From contig CM035808.1 of assembly GCA_020466095.1 (NCBI GenBank), positions 71,325,152 through 71,389,151 on the forward strand: a stretch of DNA of 64,000 bases, in the 5' to 3' direction. Numbering within the stretch: the stretch's first letter is position 1; each line of letters begins with the position of its first letter. The translations under genes and the position numbers were made by a program. The DNA is from Chlorops oryzae (Eukaryota; Arthropoda; Insecta; Diptera; Chloropidae). This document shows positions 1 to 9,843 of this stretch, piece after piece. The notes under the pieces were generated by a model. That model saw nothing but the letters and a program-made list of their open reading frames with translations, had not been told where the DNA came from and searched no databases.

Positions 1-1185
1 TGCGTTATCTTTCTTTCCTCAATTTCATGCTTTCATTGATTGATGTTAAAAACCAACGAAAGATTACATTATAACCTGTTTTAGCTTTAAATACTCCTTG
101 TGTGAATCCTCTATCTTTTAAGAAATAACACTGCAACAAAGTATTTTCGCTCCCCCGGCAAATCTATAAAAATTTATAAGATTTGTATTTCACTGTTAGT
201 TCGTATGAGCGTTAGCCTGCAATTATAGTGTAGCTGAAGCTGAAGCGTAAGATGTCATGCGTTCGCAGTATTTTCCCAACAACAAAATACAACCAACACA
301 TGACAGCCTACTCTTTGGCTTTAACTCCATTATAATTGCAGCATAAGAGATCTTAGTAATTATACAGTTTTTGGTAACGTTACTTCAACCTACAATTCTC
401 ATTGACATGATGCGGATTAACAAATTAGAGACAAATTTTCACAAAATTTTTTCGCAATTTTTTTCCACACTCATATAAATTGTACAGATTAATTTAAAAG
501 AACAAATTATTACATCATCATACTCTGTCCACGTTAAATATACACTGTGCTGAGTACAAATTTAATTTTGTAAAAATCTTTCAAACAAAAAGCAGTTACC
601 AAGTTTATACGCATCTTCAATCCGATTTCAGTGAAAACGATTTTTGCGAAAACGCATACATAAACGGGTCACTGATTCGCACTGAAAAATTTTACCGCAT
701 CGACTAGTGTCGCTTTTTCAAAACGACATGAAAATGTGAAATCGACTTGTTATGATGCATAAACGCTTCGAAGTGCCTCGAGAAATATCATCTTCAGCTG
801 GTTCATATCGACACATACAGGGCTGTTAAGTTAGGGCTGCCATTTTGGCTATTTTTGATAGTTAATGGTGGTTTCGAAATACAATTTGGGAGCGTCCATA
901 AATAATGTCACATTTGTAGGGGGGGGGGGGGGGGGGGGGGTTTGGGGCTCAGCTCATCTGTGACAGTTTTATGACAGAGAAGGTAGGGGGCTCCCGAAAA
1001 ATGTTATGTCACACTTTAAATAGTAAAATTTGTGGAAAACGGCGGTCAACATTTTCAAATGGATAAATGATGAAGATTTTCCGTTAATTTTCGTTATTCC
1101 GCTGTATAAACGTGTTAAGTGCTCGAAAATTTTTATGATATTGATTTTTGAAACTCTGATATGAAATTTTAATTTAGAAATTAAT
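1..1185. other. Non-coding AT-rich sequence with a G homopolymer
   Basis: I see no reading frame or recognisable element here. A run of 22 G at 919-940 stands out against AT-rich surroundings and is followed by a T/G-rich patch. Homopolymer lengths of this kind are often misread. Confidence 0.5.
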
Positions 1186-1342
1186 CACCCCTATTATGAT
1201 TGTCGACTACTGATAGAGAATAGAAAAAGTTCGATCGTCGACTAAAATTTTTCATTTTCTAGTATGTGAAAAATTAAAAATTTTTGTCGAAGATAGAAAT
1301 TTTTCGATTCTCTATCAGTAGTCGAAAATCATAATAGGGCTG
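1186..1342. mobile_element. Palindromic MITE, copy 1 (157 bp)
   Basis: The two halves are near-perfect inverted repeats with arms of roughly 65 bp, beginning CACCCCTATTATGATTGTCG and ending in the complement (CATAATAGGGCTG). It is flanked by AAT on both sides (1183-1185 and 1343-1345), a 3-bp target duplication. A second copy of identical length is at 8795-8951. CAG-like termini plus a 3-bp A/T duplication fit PIF/Harbinger-type MITEs, but the superfamily is an inference. Confidence 0.75.
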
Positions 1343-1589
1343 AATATATAATTATAATTTTGTTTTATATTGCTACTTGTACAAAAATCGCTATATAAAC
1401 ACAAAATAAGACTATTTTTTTTTACTTTTAAATCAATAAGTCTTAGGGTAGGGAGTTTCTAAAATCGTCAAAAATAGCGTACGTGTTACTTGTATGCTCC
1501 CTTTAATTGGGGTTTTTAAAAAAATTAGACGACTTTCTTTTCCCCGGAAAATATGCCACACTTTTTATTATTTCTGTTTTAAAGTGATA

Positions 1590-1840
1590 TTTATACCTTT
1601 TCCGAAGGGTATATAAAGATTGGAACGTAGTTTGTAACCGACGAAAGAAGTCGCGATAGATATAGACATATATATATTTTCTTGACCAGGGTGATGAAAG
1701 GAGCCGATAAAGCCATGTCAGTCAGTCTGTCTGTCGGCCACAAATTATTTGTGCCTTATTTACTCCTAAACCATGAATGATATCATATTTAAGTTTGGCA
1801 TGGACTTGTCCCTGGTAAATGTGCGAAAAACTGCCTACAA
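1590..1840. repeat. Degenerate dispersed repeat (relative of 40,982-41,735)
   Basis: It holds the same ordered landmarks as the repeat at 40.98 kb: a GGGTATAT start, 'gatatagacatatatatat', a 'tgaccagg/tgatcagg' motif, then a GTCTGTCTGTC stretch and a sentence-like match around 'aagtttggcatgg'. It is clearly more decayed than the 41-kb and 48-kb copies. No coding potential is visible. Confidence 0.5.
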
Positions 1841-1865
1841 ATTAAAATATACATATATGGTTATA

Positions 1866-2643
1866 TACAGGGTGTTTCCAATAACGGTGAACATCTGAAG
1901 GGTGGTGATAGAGGGGGTAAAGACGAACCGAAAATCGTATGGGAGGAGGGGGGTCGCAAATGCACCCTTGAGGAGTTATAGGGCCTTCAAATTTTTAGGC
2001 AGTCCGTCCAGAAAAAAATTCTCCCACGATAACAGTTCATTGTAGAAAAAAAAACTGTTAAGCGGTTCGAAAGCCAATTCTATGGGCTTTAAGGCAAAAT
2101 TAAATTCATGGTAAAAATTTAAGCCATTGATGGTTAAATATGCGGTCAAAGTCAAAAATTCTGAAAAAATTATATTTTTTTTATTTTGGAGCCATTTTGG
2201 TATGAAAAAGGTCCCACTAACACATACTTTTCTAATTTTTTTCAAAATCCTCGATTAATTTACTTGAAATTTGTGGTACATATCTTATAATTTTTTTTCA
2301 TTTCACTTCAGGAAAAATAGGTTTTTAAAACACACTCATAATTTTTTTTGTTTAATCACTTGTATTCAGCATAGCAAATATGATATTATTTATATCTATA
2401 TATATATATATATAATATATTTTTTTATATTTCCACTTGTTTTGAAGTTGAAATTTTTTAACACGCTGTTCTAAGTTGGTATTTTCATATTTCGAGAAAA
2501 AACTTTATTGCGAATTTCACAGGCTCGAAATTAATTTGGACCTATGGTTTCTTCGGCGAAGTTTCTTGAAAACATCCATAGAACCAAAATCGCGATGTGC
2601 CTCAGTTCATTTTTTCGGCTCCCTACAGTTTGACCCACTCTTA
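1866..2643. other. Non-coding stretch ending in a transposon terminus
   Basis: The first part (CAGGGTGTTTCC onward) has no recognised gene. The right end, read on the minus strand from about 2643 to 2480, shares spaced landmarks with the terminal repeat of the transposon at 9844: a (T/A)AG-GGGYCAA start, GGAGCCGAAAAA, GCCGAA and AACCATAGGTC. It abuts a TATATA tract, as that transposon does. I read it as a terminal or non-autonomous piece of the same family; I could not define its left end. Confidence 0.4.
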
Positions 2644-2689
2644 TGTATATATACATATATGACGAAGAAGGATTGAGTGCTGGTCCTGC

Positions 2690-3003
2690 TGCGGGATCGG
2701 GTGCTGGTACTGCTGAAGGATCAGGTGTTGGTTCTACCGAAGGATCGGGTGCTGGTCCTGCCGAAGGATCAGTTGTTGGTTCTACCAAGTGTAGCGCGTT
2801 TCTGAGTTGCCTTTTCATTGCTGAACCCCAGGGTCACACTCGATAACTTCCTTTTCTGTTGTCTCGCTCGAACCAAGTGATCTCACAACCCGCCTACTAA
2901 ATTATACTTTATACTAGGCAATTTCAAATGAATATGACTCAGACAAACGAAGTAGATTATTAGGAATTTCTAATGCTATGCGAGTGTATTTCTTTACACG
3001 CCG
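2690..3003 (-). repeat. Second copy of gypsy A leader plus gag start
   Basis: This segment is a close direct copy of 9512-9822. It includes the untranslated leader and the first codons of a gag reading frame (minus strand, ATG near 2818) encoding DPSAGPAP-type octapeptide repeats. Because it continues past any LTR edge into gag, it is more than an LTR. The simplest reading is a truncated second element that shares its 5' LTR with the 3' LTR of gypsy A. It breaks off at about 2660 against a TATA tract. Confidence 0.6.
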
Positions 3004-3254
3004 ACACAGCCATCCTGACACTGACACGTCCTCGTGTAACTAATGTTTATACAGAACGCTTCTTTTTTATTAAATTTTAGTCTCTGAAAACTATACATCG
3101 CTTTACACACGTCTTGCACCATCGAATGCCCCACACGCCATCATCAAAACTTTTGTTTTGCATTTGTGCTTGCTTAATGGTAAACGCTTCCAGTAGATAT
3201 TTTCAAACACTACCGCCTCTTTCAACGGTTTACGTATTTTCAACAAACTCAACC

Positions 3255-3450
3255 ATTTTTTTTTTTCATTACCGTTTTTTTTCAACGGTGTCATCTAAAT
3301 CAACACACTCACTTGTGCTTCCCTTACCGTCTCTTTCAACGGTGTCATCGAGATCAACACACTCACTTGTGCCTCCCTTACCGTCTCTTTCAACGGTGTC
3401 ATCGAGATCAACACACTCACTTGTGCTTCCCTTACTGTCTCTTTCAACAT
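3255..3450. repeat. 54-bp tandem repeat, about three copies
   Basis: The phrase CTTGTGCTTCCCTTACCGTC recurs at 3312, 3366 and 3420, so the period is 54 bp. Each unit contains CGTCTCTTTCAACGGTGTC. Related GACGTCTCTTTCAACG units lie near 12,605-12,690, downstream of gypsy B. This suggests subrepeats in the 3' untranslated region or LTR of this retrotransposon family. Confidence 0.65.
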
Positions 3451-3697
3451 GTCATCGGCATTGATACAATTACACATGCCGACACGGCCATTCTGACTTT
3501 TACACGCCCTCGTGTGTCTCTTAAGCTGGCCACTAATCAAATTTTATTTATTTATTTTTTTATTTTATTTTTTTTGAAATCAGTTTTCATATGAGACATA
3601 TCTTACATAACAGTTTAACAATTTAACATTTTAATTTTAACTTAGAAGATTGGAAATCCGTTCTTGGTAACACAACCCTGGAACCAGTATTTAAACT

Positions 3698-4860
3698 TCA
3701 AAAATCGGTTTGACTGGGAAATTCGTCCTCGGGAAATTTCCGTAGCGACTCGTGAGGATATTTGTACGTTCTCTTACTAGTCAACGATTTCAAAACAAAC
3801 CTATTACCATCCATAATTTCTGTTAAAAAAAAAAACCTCGAAACTTAGGGTCTAACTTAGTTTGGTGTCTTTATTCATTCTTAAGTAGCACATAATCGCC
3901 TACTTTGTGTTTAACAATCTTGGCATTACCTTTGTCAAATCTTTGTCTATCGTATAAAGCGTTATTTTCGATGTTTTCTATGGCCTGTGATCTTATTTGA
4001 ACAAGATCCACAATATTTTCTTCGTTATCAAATGACAATAACCCAAATGGTCTTGCTACTTTTCCGACTAACAGTTCTTGTGGGCTAGACTTGGTGACAC
4101 GATTGACTGTACAGTTCAAGGCTAATTGGATTTCTTTTAGAGAATCCTGCCAAGACCTTTGACTAGTTTCAACTGCTGTGAGCAAATTTTTTAGCGTGCT
4201 CATTACTCGTTTAACTTGTCCATTTGCACGACTTGAACCAGTTGCAATTATATGTAAATTAATCTTTGGAGAGTAGTCACGAAAATCTTTACTAGTAAGG
4301 CCAAATATTGATATTGACGACTCAAAGGCTTTTATACAACTCTTCGCATCGATATTTTACAAGTGATGTAGAAAGACGTACTTCGTAAAGGCGTCCATGT
4401 GCCTTTTGCTCATTTTTACCGCTTAGCTTGCTTGTTATATCTGTATGAACGTTATGCCATGGTATGCTAATCTTAGGAATAGAATGTAGTTTTGCCTGTA
4501 CTTAACCCGAGACTGGACAACTTGCATGTAATGCAGTTTTCTACAAACTTGCGGACGTATTTTGACATGTTTTCAAACCAATAATGTTCATATACTATAT
4601 TGAGCGTTTTTTCCCACCCGAGATGCATAACTGTCTCGTGGACATAGTTAATCACAGACCACCTAAAAGTCCTAGGCGCAACCGGCAAACAACGCGTTCT
4701 TCCATTTCTATGTGTTTTTTGATGAAGAATTCCTGCCCTTATTTCAAAAGTCTTCGCTGTCCCCTCTTCTAGTTCATTGTAGTTCAGTTTAGAAATTATG
4801 GAAGATGTTTCAACGTCTCTCTGTTGTTCTGCAAGAAGCAAATTGTCTGATATATCTGCT
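3698..4860 (-). pseudogene. Gypsy A integrase (decayed)
   Basis: Integrase would insert the element cDNA into the host chromosome. The N-terminal zinc-binding region is visible at about 4640-4500 (MHLGWEKTLNIVYEHYWFEN, then CITC), a first catalytic-Asp motif VHTDI follows, and the C-terminal tail reads GNRFVLKSLTSKRTYKY before a TGA at 3698. The frame between about 4470 and 4204 is broken. The catalytic-Glu region reads NGQVKRVMSTLK, with Lys (AAA) where element B has Glu (GAA), so the DDE triad is destroyed. A non-functional relic. Confidence 0.85.
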
Positions 4861-4883
4861 ATGTTTATACGTTTCTCTTCATT

Positions 4884-5306
4884 TTAAGCATTTGTCAAGG
4901 ACTGTTCAGGAATAGGATTTTGAGAGAGAAAATCTACGTGCGCCATGCGCTTTCTTTCTCGGTATTGTATATCGAAACCGAAGGATTGTAAATACGCCCA
5001 CCAACGATGGACTCGCGGGGTCAATTCCTTTTTGGTACGGGAGGCTTTCAGTGAATTGCAGTCTGTAAAGACTACAAATGTATGACCTTGAAGGTAGTGA
5101 TGGAATTGTTTTATTAAATTTACCACGGCCATGGTTTCCAATTTATATGAATGATATTTTGACTCACTTAGGGTAGTACTTTTGCTAAAATATTCAACAA
5201 CATGGGGCTTATTATCAATTTTGTGTAACAAAATTGACTCGTAACCCTCAGAGCTGGCATCGGTGTCCAGTTCTATAGGACTATCAGGATTAAAGGTTGT
5301 TAGCAC
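4884..5306 (-). pseudogene. Gypsy A RNase H domain
   Basis: The 140-residue open stretch contains ELDTDASSEGY, the E-containing SYKLETMAVV and FTDCNSLK, the usual order of RNase H catalytic motifs in Ty3/gypsy pol. It ends with RKRMAHVDFLSQNP, the conserved end of the domain. It would degrade the RNA strand during reverse transcription. It is separated from RT upstream by a stop and a deletion, and from integrase downstream by a stop at about 4884. Confidence 0.85.
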
Positions 5307-5316
5307 AGGCTTGTTT

Positions 5317-5885
5317 TTAAAGATAAAAATTATTTTTTGACGAATTTTGGTGAATTCGATCGAGGGCTTCTTCTTTTGTAGTCGCAGTAATCAAAATGTC
5401 GTCCATGTAAACAATTACATAACAATGGGCAAGATTACTTAAAGCCACCATCACGGAACGCTGAAAAACTGCAGGAGCATTTTTAGGGCCAAATGGCATA
5501 GTGACGTATTCGTATTGGCCATTTGGTGTTACGAAAGCTGTACGCTCAATTGATTCTGGATGTAATGGGATCTGGTGAAATCCACTTGCCATATCGAGAC
5601 AAGAAAAACAAGTAGTTTCGCGGAGTCTCGCAATTTGGTCAGCTATAAGGGGTAAGGGATTTCTATCAGGAATAGTGTTTCCGTTAAGTTCTCGATAATC
5701 TACACAGAGGCGATCGGAACTGTCCTTTTTTTTACTAGTAACATCGGACTAGCAAATGGGGAGCAACTGGCTTGAACGACGTTTGCTTCCATAAGCTCTT
5801 CGATTTTGTTCCTAATAGAAACCCTCTCCTTCGGACTAAATCTATAAGGTCGCCTTTTGTTATGAGTCAAACAGCAGAGCAGCTC
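5317..5885 (-). pseudogene. Gypsy A reverse transcriptase (partial)
   Basis: RT motifs run in order on the minus strand: RRPYRFSPKERV, the EELMEANVVQASCSPFASP region, CLDMASGFHQIPLHP (first catalytic Asp), MPFGPKNAPAVFQR and YVIVYMDDILITA (the YxDD box). A frameshift lies in the poly-A run near 5728 and a stop follows the palm domain, after which the thumb is missing. The 5' edge is the LTR-like insertion at 5890. Catalytic residues remain, but no intact polymerase can be made. Confidence 0.85.
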
Positions 5886-5889
5886 ATCT

Positions 5890-6362
5890 TGTAGCTTACG
5901 CAATACCGCTAGCGACGGCAACGGCCAAAAACGCAAGCTGGCATTTTGCACCACCGTACAAGCGTGCCAAGTACAACGTTGCTTCATAGGTGACTGACGC
6001 AGAATCACCGAACATGCTGAATCGGATATTGGTCCTGGAACAAAACGACCAAGATACCCGGAAGTACATCTGCAAAGGTCAGCATGCGTCAGCAGGTCCA
6101 TGACACCGTTCCTGAAGAACACACCAGCGTCTGCAGAGCGCAGACCTAGGTTAAGAATAATTAGTATATAAGCTGTGCATTTTAATACTAAGAGATAGTC
6201 GCTAACAGTTGCTGATAGCCGTTTTACAATAAGTAGTTACGTGTAGTTCTTACAGTTAAGATCGATTTCGATTAATAAATCGTTATAAATTATAAAAAGC
6301 GTTTTCCTTTAGAAAATTCGGTCCGATAAGCGAGTGAAGGATTCCGGAAAATCCTCACAACA
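5890..6362 (+). mobile_element. Probable solo LTR of another retrotransposon
   Basis: This 473-bp non-coding block interrupts gypsy A pol just before RT. It starts TGTAGC and ends ACAACA. Inside is a promoter-like AGTATATAAGCTGTGC and, downstream, AATAAA, the layout of an LTR read on the plus strand. Flanking 5-mers (CATCT and CTTTG) do not match, so a target duplication is not proven. Confidence 0.5.
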
Positions 6363-6479
6363 CTTTGAGCAAATCTGCCCAATAGTTACACGAGTTTTTG
6401 GACTTCCCTTTTTGAACCAATCCGAGAAATTTTTTAAAATATTGATAAGTTTTGTTAAAGTCGGAATCCTGCTAGTGAA

Positions 6480-6897
6480 CACTAAACACAGTTGCTTCCT
6501 TTAGTTTAAGTATTCCAAGTTCTGGTTTATTTGCGGGTTTAGTTGTTATCTCCTACGCGGTGGTAACACAACTTAACTTTTTTACAATTCCAAAATTAAA
6601 ATCAACTTAAATATATTCTTAAAATTACTTAAAACTAGGTTCGCTGACGCGAACTCTGCTGCATTCGTACTCCCCCGCTGCCGTCTTTTCTCTTCAGTTT
6701 CTGCTAACGCCTTCTTCTTGCGCAACTTTTCTTTCGCTCACTTTGGGCTCGCATTCTAGGTCTTCCATATTTTGCTAGAATGCATTTTTGCCTTGCACTC
6801 AACTGCCCCAATTTAGACTTTTTAGGCCGTTGGTGCTTATTGTCTTCTTTTTTCTGCTTTCGCTCAGCACAGTGGGCTCACGGTACTTGTGACATGA
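6480..6897. other. Non-coding insertion between protease and RT of gypsy A
   Basis: Pol homology stops at 6898 (end of protease) and resumes at about 6480 (LTKLINILKNFSDWF, matching the QKLLKKYSQWF region of element B). The roughly 410 bp between has no matching code. It could be another solo LTR (TGTTGTGATC on the minus strand at about 6893, TTCA at about 6478), but no target duplication was found. Confidence 0.4.
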
Positions 6898-7330
6898 TCA
6901 CAACAGTTTAAATTTATCGTTTTCGGTTATATCAGTCTCTACTTGGTTCAGATCTATTTTTGAATCAATTGTGGAGCAAGTACAAGCGGTTTTAGTTTTA
7001 TAGATATTGAAACTATCTAACGTTATTGTGACAACAAACCCGACACTTAAAATTTCACGGCCATTAACGATATCATATTTAAAATAACAGTCTAAAACTA
7101 CATGTAGTAATAATTCCAGATAATGTAAGTCTATTGGAACTTCAGTCAGAATTTGTAATGTACTGCATACAGTGTTATATCCAATGCCTTTTAAGACCAC
7201 TACATTCGTGAGTATTTTTACCGTAATTTTCTTCGACATGGTCTCGTTAACAAGAGAACATTTGGGTACCCCGAGTCAAAACAAAATAGAAAGGACTCAC
7301 CGCATTGAATCAGTACACCTTTTGGCTCCG
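6898..7330 (-). pseudogene. Gypsy A protease region
   Basis: It aligns by eye with the better preserved protease of element B (14,263-14,934). The aspartic protease site reads ESFLFCFDSG near 7280-7265, against ESFSFYFDAG in B. The following TNVVVLKGIGYNTVCSTLQI matches ANVVVLKGIGNASVYSFLQI in B. A frameshift separates the DSG motif from the rest. The family's role is cleavage of the Gag-Pol polyprotein; this copy is broken. Confidence 0.7.
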
Positions 7331-7499
7331 CTATAGCGCATACGTTCACTTTCTTCTCAAAGTGGTTGGTCTTGATACTGGACGAATTTTTATCCCTAAA
7401 GCATACAGATGCCTATTTCCCCACATTTGAAGCACGTTTACGCTTGCTGACGTTTCCGCACTACAACACTCCCGCTCGTACTCTTGTAAGGAATAGGCT

Positions 7500-8100
7500 T
7501 CGCTTCCTAAAGACGACGCTCCGCTTCCTTAAGACGACATTCCGCGATTTTGTGCCCAGGTTTCCCACAAAAATGGCACTTCATATTAGGCGTTAGTTTG
7601 ATCCGTTTGTTAATTGATCCTTAAGTACGTTCGGAAACGACATAGTCCTTTCTTTTACCGAACGAGTGTGCCTGGAGTTCTCGTTGCAATTCGTTCCGGG
7701 TTTTTATATCTGTAGTGAATAATAAACGTTGCAGTCTATCATCAAATTGAACTGTGTGGGCAAAAGCAACGGAAACAGCTATTTCTTCTACGCTCACTGT
7801 GTTCCATTCAGAAACAAGCGATGTGACAAGCCGATTTGCGTAAACCGAAAGGCACTTTCCATCGTTGGGATGTCCATTTAAGATTTTAATAAGTGTGGCT
7901 GCCATAGTCTCAACGCCTTCAAAACGTTGCACAAAAAAAATTTTAATTGCGCCCATGAGATACCTGAGAAACATTTTTGCGCTAGCCACTGTGACGCGCT
8001 GCCTCCCAAAGATTTGCTGAGGGCTATATCCAACGCGAAACCTTCCACTGGATTTTCCGAAACAATCATGTCAACTGTATGACACCACGAATGCGCAAGC
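7500..8100 (-). pseudogene. Gypsy A gag, C-terminal half with zinc knuckle
   Basis: The sequence SWCHTVDMIVSENPVEGF through RLLFTTDIKTRNELQREL matches gag of element B position for position (B reads SWSTTVDLIFTQDPVEG and RLSFTTPIKTRNELQKEL). A CCHC knuckle, CHFCGKPGHKIAEC, lies at about 7575-7535, downstream of a stop at 7621. One frameshift near 7990 divides the region. Gag would build the virus-like particle and bind RNA. Confidence 0.8.
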
Positions 8101-9340
8101 GTTTTTTGAAAGCTAAAGGGGTAAGTATTTTTCAGAATTTTTTCAGATTTTTTGGAAAACGCTTAGAGGTCTCCTTAAGCCGTTTTTCCTTAGTTAACAG
8201 AGCTTTTGGACTTCCTTTAATTGTAAGCAAATTTTCATTTACGATGCACTCGTTTTGAGTATTGCTGCCATCGTGTCAAAAGAAAAATTTTTAATTGTTC
8301 CGTCTGTGTCGAAAGAGCAAAAATTTCGATTGTTCTCGTGGTCTATTTTCAGCGACAATCTCAAATTTTTTCAAAAATTTACTTTAAGAGCATGAACAAG
8401 GTGTCATAACTTCTTAAGTTACTATAAAACTATGAAAAAGTAATGATGCATTTTGATAGACTGTGCGTTTGTTAAAGCGTGTAAATATTAAAATATTTAT
8501 TAACTTTCGCAGTGGTAAGGTAATAACCTAACAACAATGTGTTGCATACATAAAGGGGTATATTTTTTAGTCTTTGCTTATGTGATTTACAAATTTTCGC
8601 AGTTTTCTGTATACATAACAGAGTTCTGGAAACTTCTTGAAAAATTTATTGCATACTTCAAGTGCAAGTACAATTTTCATTTTTAAATGTACATTGATAA
8701 TATCTGTGCCAATTGATCATAACTTTTTAAGTCAAAAACCTTTTTTTTGCGAAAATTCTCTTTAAATTTTACACGACTTCTCCTGCTAAACCATCAGCCC
8801 TATTATGATTGTCGACTACTGATAGAGAATCGAAAAAGTTCTATCGTCGACTAAAATTTTTCATTTTCTAGTATGTGGAAAATTCAAAATTTTTGTCGAA
8901 GATAGAACTTTTTCGATTCTCTATCAGTAGTCGACAATCATAATAGGGGTGGATGTTTTATTTAGAAAAATGATAGGAACACAGGTGTTAAACCATAACA
9001 TGGGCCGGTTTAAAGTAATTGCACCAGTACCAATGACTGTTATTTCTCATAAGTCACCTGGTACAGATATTATAATTTAAACTAGTCAGTAATTATCATT
9101 CATTAAGCAGCCAACTATTGTAATCTTTTAAAGTAAACACTTGTCCATCGTCACGATTCGCGAAATTCCCAAAATTTTAATTTTCCCTATGTAGGATTGC
9201 GTACTTAGCAACCAAAAAAAACCTCTATTGAGATTAAAATGTGACAATGGACATAATTTGCAAAATTTTCAAAACTTAAATTTTCACTATATGCGATTGT
9301 GCATTCAGCAGCCAAATATGCTGCTCTATTAGGGATGTCT
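8101..9340. other. Non-coding insertion inside gypsy A gag
   Basis: Gag homology stops after ISLPIFNTDIP (about 9345) and resumes with DSW-like codons at about 8095. The roughly 1.24 kb between is AT-rich, without an open frame, and contains the MITE at 8795-8951. Near its right end, two diverged ~80-bp copies (about 9120-9200 and 9235-9310) both carry GGYTGCTNARTRCRCAATC-like and GACGATGGACA/TATGTCCATTG-like text. Confidence 0.5.
8795..8951. mobile_element. Palindromic MITE, copy 2 (157 bp)
   Basis: It has the same length and nearly the same sequence as copy 1 at 1186-1342, with arms starting CAGCCCTATTATGATTGTCG. The flanking triplets are CAT and GAT, so the 3-bp target duplication seen at copy 1 is here off by one base. 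It sits within the insertion in gypsy A gag and is therefore the younger event. Confidence 0.75.
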
Positions 9341-9635
9341 GTATTAAATATCGGCAAAGAAATGGTTTTCTTTCCGGTGCTGTTGGTTGTAATGTCTGAA
9401 CAGCTTTGATAAGCTCCAAAAAATTTCGATTTTGCGAATCCAAAATCATACGCTACTGCTCGTTCGAATAACCGCATGCTGGATTACATCCCACTTCTGA
9501 TGACGTAGACGGATCGGGTGCTGGTCGTGCTGAAGGATCGGGTGCTGGTCCTGCTGAAGGATCGGGTGCTGGTCCTGCTGAAGGATCAGTTGTTGGTTCT
9601 ACCGAGCGTAGCGTGTTTCTGAGTTTCCTTTTCAT
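9341..9635 (-). pseudogene. Gypsy A gag, N-terminal part with octapeptide repeats
   Basis: The frame starts at ATG 9635 (MKRKLRNTLRSVEPTTDPSA). Codons 18-45 are about three and a half copies of DPSAGPAP (24-bp tandem repeat), a proline-rich, probably disordered stretch. After a frameshift at about 9470 the code continues as RAVAYDFGFAKSKFFGAYQS and KKTISLPIFNTDIP, which matches gag of element B (RRPSIVSLPKFNQDLP). It then ends at the insertion. The start is chosen because the same ATG and leader recur at 2690-3003. Confidence 0.65.
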
Positions 9636-9822
9636 TGCTGAACCCCAGGGTCACACTCGATAACTTCCTTTTCTGTTGTCTCGCTCGAACCAAGTGATCT
9701 CACAACCCGCCTACTAAATTATACTTTATACTAGGCAATTTCAAATGAATATGACTCAGACAAACAAACTAGATTATTAGAAATTTCTAAAGCTATACGA
9801 GTGTATTTCCTTACACGCCAAT
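9512..9822 (-). repeat. Gypsy A leader and gag start, direct copy of 2690-3003
   Basis: About 310 bp match 2690-3003 in the same orientation with few differences. The copy ends abruptly at 9822 (TTACACGCC) where a TA run and then the DNA transposon at 9844 begin, so the 5' LTR of gypsy A is probably truncated here. Confidence 0.7.
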
Positions 9823-9843
9823 ACATATATATATATATATATT

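Larger units (their letters stand above)
3003..9822 (-). mobile_element. Gypsy element A, decayed Ty3/gypsy retrotransposon
   Basis: On the minus strand the order is leader, gag with a zinc knuckle, protease, reverse transcriptase, RNase H, integrase: the Ty3/gypsy order. The RT box is YMDD and the gag knuckle is CHFCGKPGHKIAEC. It is closely related to element B at 12.2-15.8 kb. Insertions break gag (about 8100-9340), the PR-RT junction (6480-6897) and the region just before RT (5890-6362). A deletion removes RT thumb sequence near 5310-5340. Exact LTR borders could not be fixed; TGTTGTCTCGC at 2857 is a possible LTR edge. The clade is not assigned. Confidence 0.85.

Noticed and set aside
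919..940. 22-base G run as a G-quadruplex regulatory element
   Set aside because: A plain homopolymer with no neighbouring G tracts in a gene context; its length may also be a sequencing artefact.
2643..2846. Plus-strand Gly/Ser/Ala-rich frame
   Set aside because: It is the antisense of the gag octapeptide repeat; the minus strand carries the shared ATG and continues into gag-like code in the copy at 9.5 kb.
2690..3003. A simple solo LTR of gypsy A
   Set aside because: The match to 9512-9822 continues through the ATG into gag codons, so it cannot be only an LTR.
9480..9510. CTGATGA sequence as a second hammerhead core
   Set aside because: The downstream GAAA and pairing stems are absent.
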